Shown here piece after piece: positions 49,875 to 59,689 of a stretch of DNA of 64,000 nucleotides; positions within the stretch are counted from its first letter, which is position 1, and each line of letters starts with the position of its first letter. The stretch is taken from positions 8,483,079 to 8,547,078 of the forward strand of contig OY759215.1 in the NCBI GenBank assembly GCA_963662175.1, given 5' to 3'. The notes under the pieces are model-generated. The model saw only the letters and a program-made list of their open reading frames with translations, had not been told where the DNA came from and did not search any database. The position numbers and the translations under genes were made by a program. Origin of the DNA: Aradus depressus. Lineage: Eukaryota; Arthropoda; Insecta; Hemiptera; Aradidae.

Positions 49875-50113
49875 ACAAATGGACTTGAAAAATAAAATAA
49901 AACTTGTTTATTTAAGATATTGTCTAATTTCACTAACTATATATACATGGGAGTACTTTCGGTATTTCTACCATCCTCAGCCAAAAGCATAAGAGATAAG
50001 ACTTTTGGCTGAGGATGGTAGAAATACCGAAAGTACTCCCATGTATATATAGTTGGTGAAATTAGACAATATATTAAATAAACAAGTTTTATTTTATTTT
50101 TCAAGTCCATTTG
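49875..50113. mobile_element. Near-perfect 112-bp foldback with hammerhead-like core in both arms
   Basis: Arms 49875-49987 and 50002-50113 are reverse complements with very few differences around a 14-bp centre. Each arm holds CTGAGGAT-GGTA-GAAA-TACC-GAAA (49957-49980 minus, 50009-50032 plus). It shares GGAGTACTTTCGGTATT with the 8-kb foldback, so both belong to one family. Confidence 0.88.
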
Positions 50114-50267
50114 AATTATTTCACAATATCTCTGCAATAATGTCAGTTTTCATTCAAATACAAGTCCTGCCTTATCCTATTTTTCGATTAATTTCCCAAT
50201 TTGATTTTGCAAGAAGTGGAAAGCAATTTGTGTTACTTATTTGATTTCAATAACATTTCTTAATTGT

Positions 50268-50295
50268 TTATATATATATATATATATATATATAT
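50268..50295. repeat. (TA)n microsatellite
   Basis: About 13 TA units in AT-rich sequence. Confidence 0.95.
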
Positions 50296-51000
50296 TTCTG
50301 AGCATACTATGAAACTACTTACAGAAATAAGTAAGTTATTTCAGACACAGTAATAATTAATAAGTAACCATTGCTCCCAGGAATGTTATTGAGTACATGA
50401 GAAACATCGGTTTATTTCAATCATTTTATATATGTATAGACCCGGTAATGGTATCCAAAATAAGAGTTGCAAATAACTGGCTATGAAACGTCTGGCGGTT
50501 CTGGAGGACCGCTCCAAAATATTGGAGACTAGATAAAGGGATAGATAATAAGATTGATTAAGTTGAAAATGATAGAAGATATTTAATGAACAAAAGAAAA
50601 CCTGGTAAAAAGCAGTTGGCCAACTGAAAGGATAACAAAACATAGATCAAATTAACATAAAATTGAACTTAGTATTAGGGATGAAAAATATAACATCTTT
50701 CTTTATATGAGGATTCGAAAAGTCTTAACAAAAAAATAGAGGTTAAGAACTCCCTTCTGCTGCCTGGCCTACCTGGTGTGAGAGATTGGTCCAAAACTAA
50801 GGGAAGTAGCTGTCCTGTGAGAGATGTATTGTAATTTATGTTTTGGCTGGTTTTTATAATGATATATATTGTGTATTATTTCAAGTCTGTGATATTTTTA
50901 ACATTGTATTTATTTATGTATTTATTTTAATTTTTTTATGTATAGGTTATATTATGTACAGACATTGTATTTATTAGAATGAATGGTTTTTACATGTTGA

Positions 51001-51270
51001 GAGAGTGAGTGAACCTGGCTATCCCCACCCCTTAGAGCTATGCCAGTTATCTTCCAACCGCTGTGCTGTGTGGGTGGGGTAAGTTAATTTATATAATTTA
51101 ACTCTGTACTCTGATGCTTTAAGAATTATTTATACTTTTTATTATTTGTATATTTTTGTTATTCTATGATAGATAAACCACTGATGATGACGCTGTTGCG
51201 TCGAAAACCGGTTCTGGTATAAATAAAACATGAGAAGACAACGTCTTTTATTTCTATTAGAAATCTAGTC
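51001..51270 (+). repeat. Penelope-type 3' end with hammerhead-like core
   Basis: Includes GTGGGTGGGGTAAG, then CTGATGATGACGC-TGTT-GCGTC-GAAA (51181-51206), a GC-rich clamp ACCGG/CTGGT, then ATAAATAAAACATGAGAAGA. Arrangement and downstream AATAAA-like tail match the Penelope-type ends at 54.4-54.8 kb. Confidence 0.6.
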
Positions 51271-51330
51271 CCACAACATCTTACTATCACATAATATGTA
51301 GTATATATACATATATATATATATATATGG

Positions 51331-51411
51331 ATTTCAAAATTTGTGTTTCCTTCATTGTCATTGTTATTAGGACTTAACCGTTCTTGTGGCGCATAGTGCC
51401 ACTATTGAAGT

Positions 51412-51479
<68 letters not shown>

Positions 51480-51763
51480 ATATATATATATATATTATAT
51501 ATATATATTATATATTATATATATATATATATATATAGTAACTCACAGGTTGTCAAATATAAGGTAGTCTGACCTCTCACAGATTTGAATCTGTGAGAGG
51601 TCAGACTACCTTATATTTGACAACCTGTGAAATAATCACTTCTCACTACATCAGCCATCTTCATATTATATATATAGTAACTTCAATAGTGGCACTATGC
51701 GCCACAAGAACGGTTAAGTCCTAATAACAATGACAATGAAGGAAACACAAATTTTGAAATCCT
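51331..51763. mobile_element. Nested foldback with a TA microsatellite in one loop
   Basis: Outer arms 51331-51414 and 51677-51763 are near-perfect reverse complements (ATTTCAAAATTTGTGTTTCC ... reverse). Inside is a (TA)n tract of about 120 bp, then an inner palindrome 51541-51630 centred on GATTTGAATC, built from AGGTTGTCAAATATAAGGTA and AGTCTGACCTCTCACAGATT. The inner sequence is shared with 57.15-57.55 kb Penelope-type termini. Confidence 0.85.
51414..51538. repeat. (TA)n microsatellite
   Basis: Long TA tract with a few GTGTG and TTATA interruptions, within the 51.3-51.8 kb foldback. Confidence 0.97.
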
Positions 51764-51885
51764 AGGGGATTATATGGGACCATTTGGAATTTATTACGAC
51801 GAAAAATAACAACAGGAACTTAAGCCAAAGTGCATAGAAAACTTTAAACTCATTTATCTCGAAACAATGTTTTTGGTATAGTGTC

Positions 51886-52000
51886 ACTGTTGAACTCGAG
51901 GGGGTAGGACGTAGTGCCACTGTTGAACTCGAGGGGGTAGGACGTAGTGCCACTATTGAACTCGAGGGGGTAGGACGTAGTGCCACTATTGAACTCAGGC
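51886..52000. repeat. 33-bp minisatellite, ~3.5 copies
   Basis: Units ACTGTTGAACTCGAGGGGGT, AGGACGTAGTGCC begin at 51886, 51919, 51952 and 51985. The TAGTGCCACTATTGAA core also occurs in the arms of the neighbouring foldback (51397, 51685), suggesting the minisatellite grew from the foldback's edge. Confidence 0.9.
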
Positions 52001-52104
52001 AGCGATATGAAAAATATAACGTTTAAAATAAAATAAATAAAAGTGAAGATACATAAAGTAGGTAAAATAATAAAGTTTTTTTCGGATTCGATTGGATGCC
52101 GCCT

Positions 52105-52172
52105 CTGAGAAAGGGTGGGGGTGGGGGTGGGGGTGGGGGTGGGGGTGGGGATGGGGGCGGGGGGGCGGCTAG
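52105..52172 (+). repeat. G-rich (GGGGGT)n tract
   Basis: About eleven runs of four to seven Gs separated by single T, A or C. It could form G-quadruplexes on the plus strand, which is the template for the receptor pre-mRNA, so the transcript would be C-rich here. It lies in the intron ~0.4 kb downstream of the TM3 exon. Confidence 0.85.
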
Positions 52173-52561
52173 ATGGTCAGATGATGGATGTGATGGGATT
52201 GCACCGTCTGGTGATGTGACGGTGTGGTGATGTGGTGAATAGACAAAAGTACGGTGCGGTCCTGGTGGCTCCTGGCAGGGTACTAACAGCCCTTTGTAAA
52301 TATTGAGGGGAAGTAGGATTAGTGGTTAGCAGCTCCGACCCCAACCAAAGTAAACAATATAATAAGACAATACTAAATGGAAGAAATGTTGACATTTCAA
52401 ATTATACTTCAGTATATATATATCTGTTACACTATAATACTTATATACTTTTTAAAAATATAACAAATAATGATTATTATAATGAATGTTTTAAAAATAA
52501 AATAATTATTATGCAGAATGTTTTAAAAATGTAATAAATAATTATTATTATATATGTTTAC

Positions 52562-52663
52562 CTGTCGAAGGTGATGCCAGTGAGTGTGAAGACACTAGAT
52601 GCTACGGTGACATTGGCAATATAGTTGTTCAGAGTGCAATAGGACCTTCCGAAACTCCAGTGG
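52562..52663 (-). CDS. TKR: Tachykinin receptor, TM3 exon
   Basis: Internal coding exon of a rhodopsin-class GPCR on the minus strand. It starts after a GCAG acceptor (52664-52667 side) and ends at a GTAAAC donor, and is 102 bp long: one base, 33 codons, two bases. It begins HWSFGRSYC, the end of extracellular loop 1 with the conserved TM3 cysteine that bonds to loop 2, then runs through TM3 (ASSVFTLTGITFD). The last two bases, AG, join the G of the next exon to make the R of DRY. The WxFGxxYC and ASVFTL patterns are typical of insect tachykinin/neurokinin receptors, which bind tachykinin-related peptides at the plasma membrane and signal through G proteins. The family call comes from memory of family motifs. 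The preceding TM1-2 exon was not found in 52.7-64 kb. Confidence 0.88.
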
Positions 52664-52794
52664 CTGCAACAGACAAAATTTGATCAGGAAGCGTACTACC
52701 CGTACCGTTCCACCAGTACGAAATACCCTTCCCCACCTATACGAGATATACGGAAAGCTCTGTAATCAGTTGGGAATTCCTAAAATGAAACAAA

Positions 52795-53300
52795 AAAAAA
52801 TGTTTTGTCCAGGCGAGTGTGTGTGTCCGTGAACACGATAATTCCCGATAGAATTAATGTATCGACACGTATGTGTACCCAGAATCCTCTAATGACGACA
52901 ACTATTTTTATTTGATTATCAGCCATATCGGCCAAAGGTAAGGGGGGGAGGAGGCTTAATACAATAACTGTAATAACTGCCGATGAAATAAATGTATCGA
53001 CACAAAATTTCATATGTTACTTCAGAACCTTATAAGAACGAAACCTATTAATTTTTCGTGAAATAGGTCGAAGGGAAGGGGAGATCAAAGGAGAGGGGCT
53101 CGATACAAAAACACTAATAACGTTGACACAACATTTATTATGAAGATTCACGAAAACGGTCGATTGGTTTTGAAGGGAGAGCGAAAACTTAATTGATTAA
53201 TTCGAGCTGGAGAAGGACATCACAGATGATTCACCGACGACTTTCTTAATAGTTCGAAGCCCACCAGCTACGTACTTTCTCCAGCACGAATTAACAACTA
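52795..53300 (+). repeat. Family A copy
   Basis: GTGTGTGTCCGTGAACACGA, three GTATCGACAC modules, and an end TTCGAGCTGGAGAAGGACAT; a reverse right end follows at 53272. Confidence 0.8.
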
Positions 53301-53329
53301 CGTAACGCTCTCCCCTCTGAAAACAATCA

Positions 53330-53464
53330 ACGCCGTTCTTCGGATGGGAGGTTAAGCGATGGTCCCGAGTCTGTCCCATTTTAGGTCTCACACAATAGCA
53401 ACGAAAGAGCGATCTGGTAGTAGGCGAAATGACCTCGTTGTTAAATCCCAGGCATGATTCATAA
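53330..53464 (+). mobile_element. SINE lacking the head, joined to a family A repeat
   Basis: CGCCGTTCTTCGGATGGGAG to AATCCCAGGCATGATTCATA. Confidence 0.85.
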
Positions 53465-53935
53465 TTTCGTTTTAGTTAAAATACAAGTTTCCAAATTATG
53501 TAGTTCCATGAAAAATTAAAAACAAAAGAAAACTCCATGTGTTGTGATCGCCATCGACCAATTTATTTTCATTCATTTCCTTGAAGGAAAGTAAAAAATT
53601 TTAAAAAAAATAACAATTTTTAAACATTTTTGAAGAAGTTGACTGAAGAATGCTGGCTTGGTAAGTTAGTGCGTTTTTTTCCTTCTCATTATTCAACTCA
53701 AAAGACAGTAATTAAAATTGCTTTGTAAGTTTACATCATTTTTAACTTTAAATTAATTTTGTCGAATTCTCTCCAGTCAAATGATCAATATTAATTGGAT
53801 GCCAAAAAAACAAAAGGTTTATTAAATTGTATAAAAATCTCGTGTGGTTTGCACATTTGTTCATTTTATGTTTAGTTAGTTGGAATTAACTAAGCATAAA
53901 ATATTTTATAAAATAACTGTCCGAAAAATTTGATT

Positions 53936-54300
53936 TGACCTGGAGGAGGGGTTGTAGGGCGGGGCCAATACATGAAATGAGTAGTGGTTCATCAATGATT
54001 GATTGGATTCTCAAGAAACATATGAGCGCTTATAAGCTCATCTGAAACATACGCGGCATCTGAAAATGTTGCAAGGAAGAAAGGGTTATAGGGCGGAGCC
54101 AAAATATAAAATGAGTAGTGGCTCATCAATGATTGATTGGATTCTAATGAAACGTACAGCCCTTATGAGCCTATCTGAAACATAGGTCATATGGCATCTA
54201 AAAATTATGGAAGGAGTTGTTGGGTGGTGCCAAAATATAGAATTTGTCTACAACGGTTGTTCAGATTATCATAAAATTACACATGTGAGTCCGGTTCAAA
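53936..54300. repeat. Three diverged ~135-bp tandem units
   Basis: GTTGTAGGGCGGGGCCA (53948), GTTATAGGGCGGAGCCA (54083) and GTTGTTGGGTGGTGCCA (54214) recur with AAATGAGTAGTGG and ATCAATGATTGATTGGATTC between them. Confidence 0.85.
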
Positions 54301-54439
54301 GTTAGGCTGAACAATAATCAGCTGAACCAAATCTGGAAGTGCTTGGGACTGCATCTCTCAAACTATCTAACCTAGGCAACGTGCACCCGAAATGTTTATT
54401 TATGCTAACGCTCCCTCCCTTTGCATACATAAAATCTAC

Positions 54440-54500
54440 CTATGTTATATATATTCTCGCCCAGAACCAGTTTTGAACACAATTGCGTCATCATCAGTAA
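54440..54500 (-). repeat. Penelope-type terminus with hammerhead-like core (degenerate)
   Basis: Minus strand gives CTGATGATGACGCAATTGTG, then CAAAA where GAAA is expected, then CTGGTTCTGG. It matches the intact version at 51181-51230. Confidence 0.6.
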
Positions 54501-54654
54501 CACATAATATAATTTAAAAAAAAAGATAATGCCATTAACCTCATTAAATTTACTAACCAGGAGAAGCCGAGTAACCTGCTATATATGTGCATCTGTGGGT
54601 TCAAGAAGGACTAATGTAATTTTTAGGCAATTTTGATGCAAAAAGGCCAATGTA

Positions 54655-54760
54655 CTTAACATTTTTTCATAGAAATAAAATACGTTGTCTCCCCACTGTT
54701 TTATATCCGACTGCAAATGGTTTTCATCAGGGGCATATCCCACCCATACAGTGCGTAGTC
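54655..54760 (-). repeat. Penelope-type 3' end
   Basis: Minus strand reads GGTGGGATATGCCCCTGATG, AAAACC, a TATAAAAC box and GAGACAACGTATTTTATTTC, the last part shared with 51230-51265. The core has lost its stem between CTGATGA and AAAA. Confidence 0.55.
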
Positions 54761-55194
54761 GAGTAATATTAATAGTAACATGAAAATCAGGCTTATGTCA
54801 TAGTAGCTAGTATTTAGTTATAGCTAGTCCAAGAACTTCTTGAATCGATAATATATAAATACTCTTTCTCCGCCAATGAATATTAAAAGTTAATGAAGTT
54901 AAAAAGAAAACGACCAAGTGGGAACTCTCAATATCGGGACCCAGCAACACGCTATACGGTCTATCTGCCAACAAAACCAAAGATCTGAATAACTTAAAAA
55001 CTTAAATACACCCGAAAAATGTCCTTTAATACTTTCCAAAGACCCTCTCTGACCAAGACATGTGGGAGTTTGAAGAAGAAGACGTCGAAGAAGGCTATCT
55101 TGAATGGATCTCTGATTAGCTCATAACTTCAAGTATGAAGGTAGGATCAAAATGGCCAAAGCCACAGGTAACCCAAAGCTCAAATATACTTTTT

Positions 55195-55795
55195 ATACAA
55201 TAGGAGTCAGAAATTCGATATCTGTCTGTCTGTGAACATGATAACTCCCGATAGAATGAATATGAATTTGGATCCAGAACCGCATAAGAACCACACCAAT
55301 TTAATTTACAGTCAAATCGGTAAGAAGGAAAAGAGGCTGAACTCAAAACACTTAATAACTGTCAACGTAATGAATGTATCAATATGAAATTTAGTATGAG
55401 GATTCAGAAATCAGCAAAAGGGAAGAGGGGTCCCAATTTCATGTTCTCAAACCACTGATTCCAAAAATGAAAAAAAAAAAAAAATGAAAAAATGCGATAA
55501 AATGAATTTATTAATGTTATATGTGTAAACAGAACCCCAAAGGACGACAGGTATTACTTTTCTGCGGAATCGGCCGAAGGGAAGGGGTGTCAGAGAGGGG
55601 GGACTCGACTCAAAAATCATAATAACTGCCGATGTAATGAATGTATCGACACAAATTGTAGTATGAGGATTCAGAAGTCACTATGTCAATTATTGATTTT
55701 TAGCCCAAACGGTCGATTGATTTTGGAGGAAGAGCGAAAATTGATTAATTCGTGCTGAAGATGTACATTGACGGTGATTCATCGTCGACTTTTTT
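55195..55795 (+). repeat. Family A copy
   Basis: TCTGTCTGTCTGTGAACATG, ACTCCCGATAGAATGAATAT, further modules at 55360 and 55625, ending TAATTCGTGCTGAAGATGTA. Confidence 0.8.
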
Positions 55796-55834
55796 TTTTA
55801 TTTCAATTCTCATAAAGGCGTGGAGTAACATGAT

Positions 55835-56117
55835 TCATGGTCAAGATTCTATGAAGAGAAAGAACAAATGTTGGTACAAACTACCGTATATGCCAGGTAT
55901 ATCTGAGGAGGTCAGAGATATATTGAAGGCAGCTGGATATAACTTGGCTTAGAAACCCAATAATAAGTTTAAAAACTTCGTTTCCTGACCAAAAGATCCC
56001 ATTGAGTTAGGAGATAAATCTGGTGTGTATCAAATTAAATGTGAATGTTGTGAGTCATATATAGGTCAAACATGGAGAAAATTAAAAATAATAATAAAGG
56101 AACACAAAAACTAAATT
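55835..56117 (+). pseudogene. Penelope-like element: linker and GIY-YIG endonuclease domain
   Basis: Plus-strand frame from about 55.83 kb reads YKLPYMPGISEEVRDILKAA (the P-Y-V-x-G-x-S-E-x-x-x-x-I-L linker of Penelope-like elements), GYNLA, stop, KPNNKFKNF, stop, then DKSGVYQIKCECCESYIGQT and WRKLKIIIKEHK. GVY...SYIG is the GIY-YIG nuclease core with the CxxC insertion typical of Penelope-like endonucleases, which nick the target during retrotransposition. Two in-frame stops and no RT domain upstream mark it as a relic. It is preceded by a family A repeat and lies near two clusters of Penelope-type termini (54.4-54.8 and 57.1-58.3 kb). Confidence 0.82.
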
Positions 56118-56379
56118 CTTCCAAGACTCGCGGGAAACGGGGCGTAAGGACAGTGAGGTAGCGTTACTTCAAAAGATAAGCAACAAGAGAGATATTTTCG
56201 CTTATGAAAACATGGAAATAGAATTGGAAAGACGAGGAAGAGGAAAGAACTATAAATAAGATGGAGGTAGGGGACAGACAGATCGACCCCCTCTTCGACC
56301 ACCTGACAAGCTTCTGTCGGAAAAGAAATATTTTCGTCTCCATAGAAACAATTCTTACGTCCACAGCTATCCGAAGTAT

Positions 56380-57125
56380 TGGGGAAGTTATGTAATCGAT
56401 CAGAAATTCGATGTTGAATATTCACCGGAATTTCAAGTTTCCCAACTCCCAGACTCAAAAACTCTAATAACTGCCGTTGTAATGCTCTCGTTATAATGAA
56501 TGTATCGACACGAAATTTTATATGTGCATGCAGAACCCTCTGTAGGGGCAGTGGGTGGTTTACCTGGAGGACCGCGACCTCCCCTTCCTCCAGGCCCGCG
56601 GAAAGCTCCTCGGCCTCCCCTGACAACAGGTCCTGCAGATGTCCGCCGGGGTCCTCCCCCGCCGCCACTTATCAGGGACCGTGGTGGAGGAGCGGTGTGT
56701 CTGTAGCCAGTTGGATCTTCATAGCTTTCCCGACAAGACGAACTCCATTGTACTGTTTCATAGCTTTGATAGCGTCAGGCCTTCTCTCGATTATAACATC
56801 CGCAGTCCCCAGAGAGCTACCAGATTTGTCATAGTGACCCGTCGCAGACTTGTTCAGACTTTCAGACAAGTTCCTGAGTATCAGAATTCGATACACCGAA
56901 ATCCAAATTTGAAATTAAAAGTTTTGCAAAGGCTGCCGGAAACCGACCTCGTCAAAAAGAACCAATATCGGCAAAGATATCATGCTGCATATTTTCGGCG
57001 GAATCAGCCGAAGGGGAGGGGATCAAAGGGCGGGTCAACTTAAAATCCTAATAACTGTTGAAGTGATAAATTTATGGACATGACATTTTATATTTAAATT
57101 CAAAACCTCATAAGGATGGTAATAT
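56380..57125 (+). repeat. Family A copy split by the ALYREF retrocopy
   Basis: Left part 56380-56540 (GGGGAAGTTATGTAATCGAT, TTTCAAGTTTCCCAACTCC, TGTATCGACACGAAATTTTA). Right part resumes about 57000 (CGGCGGAATCAGCCGAAGGG) to ~57125. Confidence 0.78.
56540..57000 (-). pseudogene. ALYREF: ALYREF/Ref1-type mRNA-export adaptor, intronless broken retrocopy
   Basis: Minus strand. From the high-coordinate end, frame pieces read MQHDIF, then [19 protein letters not shown] (the RNP2 side of an RRM), a stop, then after a frameshift [14 protein letters not shown] (RNP1 region), [16 protein letters not shown] and MKIQLATD. After another frameshift comes a C-terminal RGG tail (PVVRGGRGAF, GGRGGRGPPG). 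The order and motifs match Aly/REF (THO complex subunit 4), which couples transcription and splicing to mRNA export. At least one stop and two frameshifts, absence of introns, loss of the N-terminal motif and of the C-terminal conserved box mark it as a dead processed copy. It interrupts a family A repeat, which resumes on both sides. No poly(A) or clear target duplication was identified, so the retrocopy mechanism is inferred from the missing introns. Confidence 0.85.
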
Positions 57126-57149
57126 CAAAATAACTGATGTAATGAGAAG

Positions 57150-57325
57150 TGATTATTTCACAAGTTGTCAAATAAGATATAGTCTGACCTCTCACAGATT
57201 TGTATCAGTATAAGCTAGCCGGCTTTCCAGGTTGCCCTCATCATCAGGCAGTCTACAAAAGAAACCATCCTTAAGCAACAAAAAACAAAAACCTAAAAAC
57301 AGATTCTGTTGGTAACAATGGCCTC
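57150..57325. repeat. Partial direct copy of the left arm of the 57.3-58.3 kb inverted repeat
   Basis: Contains AAGTTGTCAAATAAGAT, AGTCTGACCTCTCACAG and, on the minus strand, a hammerhead-like core at 57224-57247. It continues through AGGCAGTCTACAAAAGAAAC to TTCTGTTGGTAACAATGG, matching 57480-57640. Confidence 0.8.
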
Positions 57326-57329
57326 TTAT

Positions 57330-58302
57330 AATGGCGTCGGAACCACGATACACAATTTTGTGACGATACATTCATTACATCGGCAGTTTATGGTATTTCA
57401 GTCATCCCACTTCTTTGATCCCGCCCTTCTTTTTGACTGATTTTGCAGAAAATTAATAGTTGCTATTCTTATGACACAGGTTGTCAAATAAGATGTAGTC
57501 TGACTTCTCAAAGATTTTTATTTGTATTAGCTAACCGACTTTCGAGGTTGCCCACATCATCAGGCAGTCTACAAAAGAAACCATCCTTAAGCAACAAAAA
57601 ACAAAAACCTAAAAACAGATTCTGTTGGTAACAATTATAAAATATAAAGGCAACAAAGATTTTAATAAATATAAATACATTAAATTATAAAACGAAAAAA
57701 AAAGGAGTTTGAAATAACCATAACTGATAAAATGAAAATTTTTGAAATTTGAATGTAAATTAAAATGAAAAATAATGAAATTTTAAATTGTTAAAGTTTT
57801 TAGATGGTTTTATTCATTTATTTTTATTATAACAAATTTTAAATTTTATTTACTAAAATATTTTAATTTTCATTCGAATTTCAAAAAAATTTATTTTATC
57901 AGGTAAGTATGGTTATTTCAAACTCCTTCTTTACTTTTTATAATTTAATGTATTTATATTTATTAAAATCTTTGTTGCCTTTATATTTTATGATTGTTAC
58001 CAACAGAACCTGTTTTTGTTTTTTGTTGCTTAAGGATAGTATCTTTTTATAGACTGCCTGGTGATGTGGGCAACCTCGAAAGTCGGTTAGCTAATACAAA
58101 TAAAAATCTTTGAGAAGTCAGACTACATCTTATTTGACAACCTGTGTCATAAGAATAGCAACTATTAATTTTCTGCAAAATCAGTCAAAAAGAAGGGCGG
58201 GATCAAAGAAGTGGGATGACTGAAATACCATAAACTGCCGATGTAATGAATGTATCGTCACAAAATTGTGTATCGTGGTTCCGACGCCATTATAAGAGGC
58301 CA
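57330..58302. mobile_element. Large inverted repeat of Penelope-type termini
   Basis: Two arms of roughly 290 bp close to identity (57330-57640 and 57985-58302), then weaker AT-rich mirrored sequence toward a centre near 57.8 kb. Both arms carry a hammerhead-like core (57540-57563 minus; 58058-58081 plus) and a distal piece of family A repeat. A third partial direct copy of the left arm lies at 57150-57325. Such inverted, partly duplicated termini are typical of Penelope-like elements. Confidence 0.8.
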
Positions 58303-58389
58303 ATAGTTTTGGTGGTAGAGTAAAAACGGAATTGATTAATTCAATCTGAGGAAGTACATTGCAGGTGTTTTACCGACGACTTTTTTATA

Positions 58390-58960
58390 TTTAGAAATGT
58401 TTTTAAAAAGCAAAACATTTATTTGCAAAAAGAAAAAAAAAACCTTTAAAGCCAGGCTTAAATAGGAAATAAAGAGTTATAAAATGGCGTTAGGCCTACT
58501 CATGCAAGCAATTTGATAACTCGTGAGAGACACACAAGAACTCCAGATGAACTTTTAATACCTTAAGACTCTTATAGAATACTAAATTTTGAAAAACATT
58601 TTATGAAAATAATGTTCAGTCAAGTTGTAGTATAAAAAGTCCATATTCTTATGAAATCCTCACAATAATACCTTTTTAACGATATCTCTATTTAATAGGT
58701 TTATACCAGACAAAAGTATTTCCCCCCACCTTAATTTTTTTTTTTTAATACATATTTTAAGAGTTATAACAACATTTTTTGAACCAAAAAATAAATATTT
58801 ATAATACTAAGATGATATAATATAATTTAAACAGAAATAAAAATTATAAACAATTTCAAATTGTTTTTAATTTATTTTACAATCTGTACAAAATATACAA
58901 TAGGTAGAAGTGAACAAGAAATAAAAATGTACAATTGATGGGAGAAGCCAGCCAGTGCTG
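58390..58960. other. AT-rich sequence, no feature recognised
   Basis: Between the 57.3-58.3 kb inverted repeat and a LINE tail. Confidence 0.5.
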
Positions 58961-58964
58961 ACTC

Positions 58965-59262
58965 GTTATTTATTCAAAGATGATCGCGCATGGAGGGTTG
59001 TCGGGATGTGACTGAGAAGACATGCGCTGAGCGACCGGATTGGGATGGGTATTCACCTTAGAATGGAATTTCTTGTAGCGGAGTTGGATTAGGTCTTGGA
59101 CATAAGGAATGTTGAGGTCTTTGTGTAGGACTTTGTTGGTGACATAAAAGGGAGCATTGACAATTTGTCGTAGGACTTGTAACTGAAAAGTTTGTATTCT
59201 GTTAATGTTGGAACTCTGGGGTGAGCCCCATAGTCCTAGTCCTCTATTCGTCCTGTTAAATT
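58965..59262 (-). mobile_element. Jockey-like LINE C-terminal fragment
   Basis: A 101-codon minus-strand frame includes GLWGSPQSSNINRIQTFQ, VLRQIVNAPFYVTNKVLHKD, LNIPYVQDLI and HPNPVAQRM, the classical C-terminus of Jockey-type LINEs (usual form LWG.AS..NI..IQ..Q...LR.I.NAPWYV.N). The frame is open over this part. It abuts a Tc1 fragment at about 59262. Confidence 0.85.
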
Positions 59263-59669
59263 CTCCAGAAATCATGTTTGTTAGTTGGGTCTAACCTTCT
59301 CACATTCCTATCCAACTCATCCCATCAAAGCTCGATTGGTTTAAGAACGCGAGACTGTGGTGGCCAAATCATTATGTTTATTTTTTCCTGTTGAACCGGG
59401 TGCTCAAGAAAGCTCTCGCATAGCTTAAAAGAATGTTTTGGATCATTGTCCTGCATGAACACGAACATTTCTCCAATTATTCTTTCACCAGAAGGAATTG
59501 CATTCTCCTCCAGGATTTTTTTATATTGTTTTTTTTTTTTTTTTCATGATTCCTTAAATTTTGACTAATTCGCCAACCCTGTTCCCACCAAAACACTCCC
59601 AAACCATTGCAGAGCCACCACCAAACTTAATTGTAAGTACGATACAATAATTTTTGTTTCGCTCACCTG
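59262..59669 (-). mobile_element. Tc1-like transposase fragment, C-terminal half
   Basis: Minus strand reads FMQDNDPKHSFKLCESFLE, then WPPQSRVLKPIEL, a stop in place of the next W, then WDELDRNVRRLDPTNKHDFW. The QDNDPKH block holds the second catalytic D, and WPPQSPDLNPIE carries the third acidic residue of Tc1 DDE transposases. One in-frame stop. The high-coordinate end has the GGGSAMVW-like region. It joins a plus-strand half of the same transposon through a mirrored segment. Confidence 0.85.
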
Positions 59670-59689
59670 ATGTTATTTTTTACCAGCCA

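Noticed and set aside
51384..51572. Tyr-Ile repeat protein
   Set aside because: Translation of a TA microsatellite.
51762..51986. Repeat protein ALRPTPSSS
   Set aside because: Translation of the 33-bp minisatellite with only ~3.5 units; no gene structure around it.
56111..56668. 185-codon minus-strand frame
   Set aside because: Runs out of frame through the ALYREF RGG tail and family A sequence; an accidental frame in GC-rich DNA.
56500..57043. Proline-rich plus-strand frames
   Set aside because: Antisense of the RGG-coding stretch of the ALYREF pseudogene.
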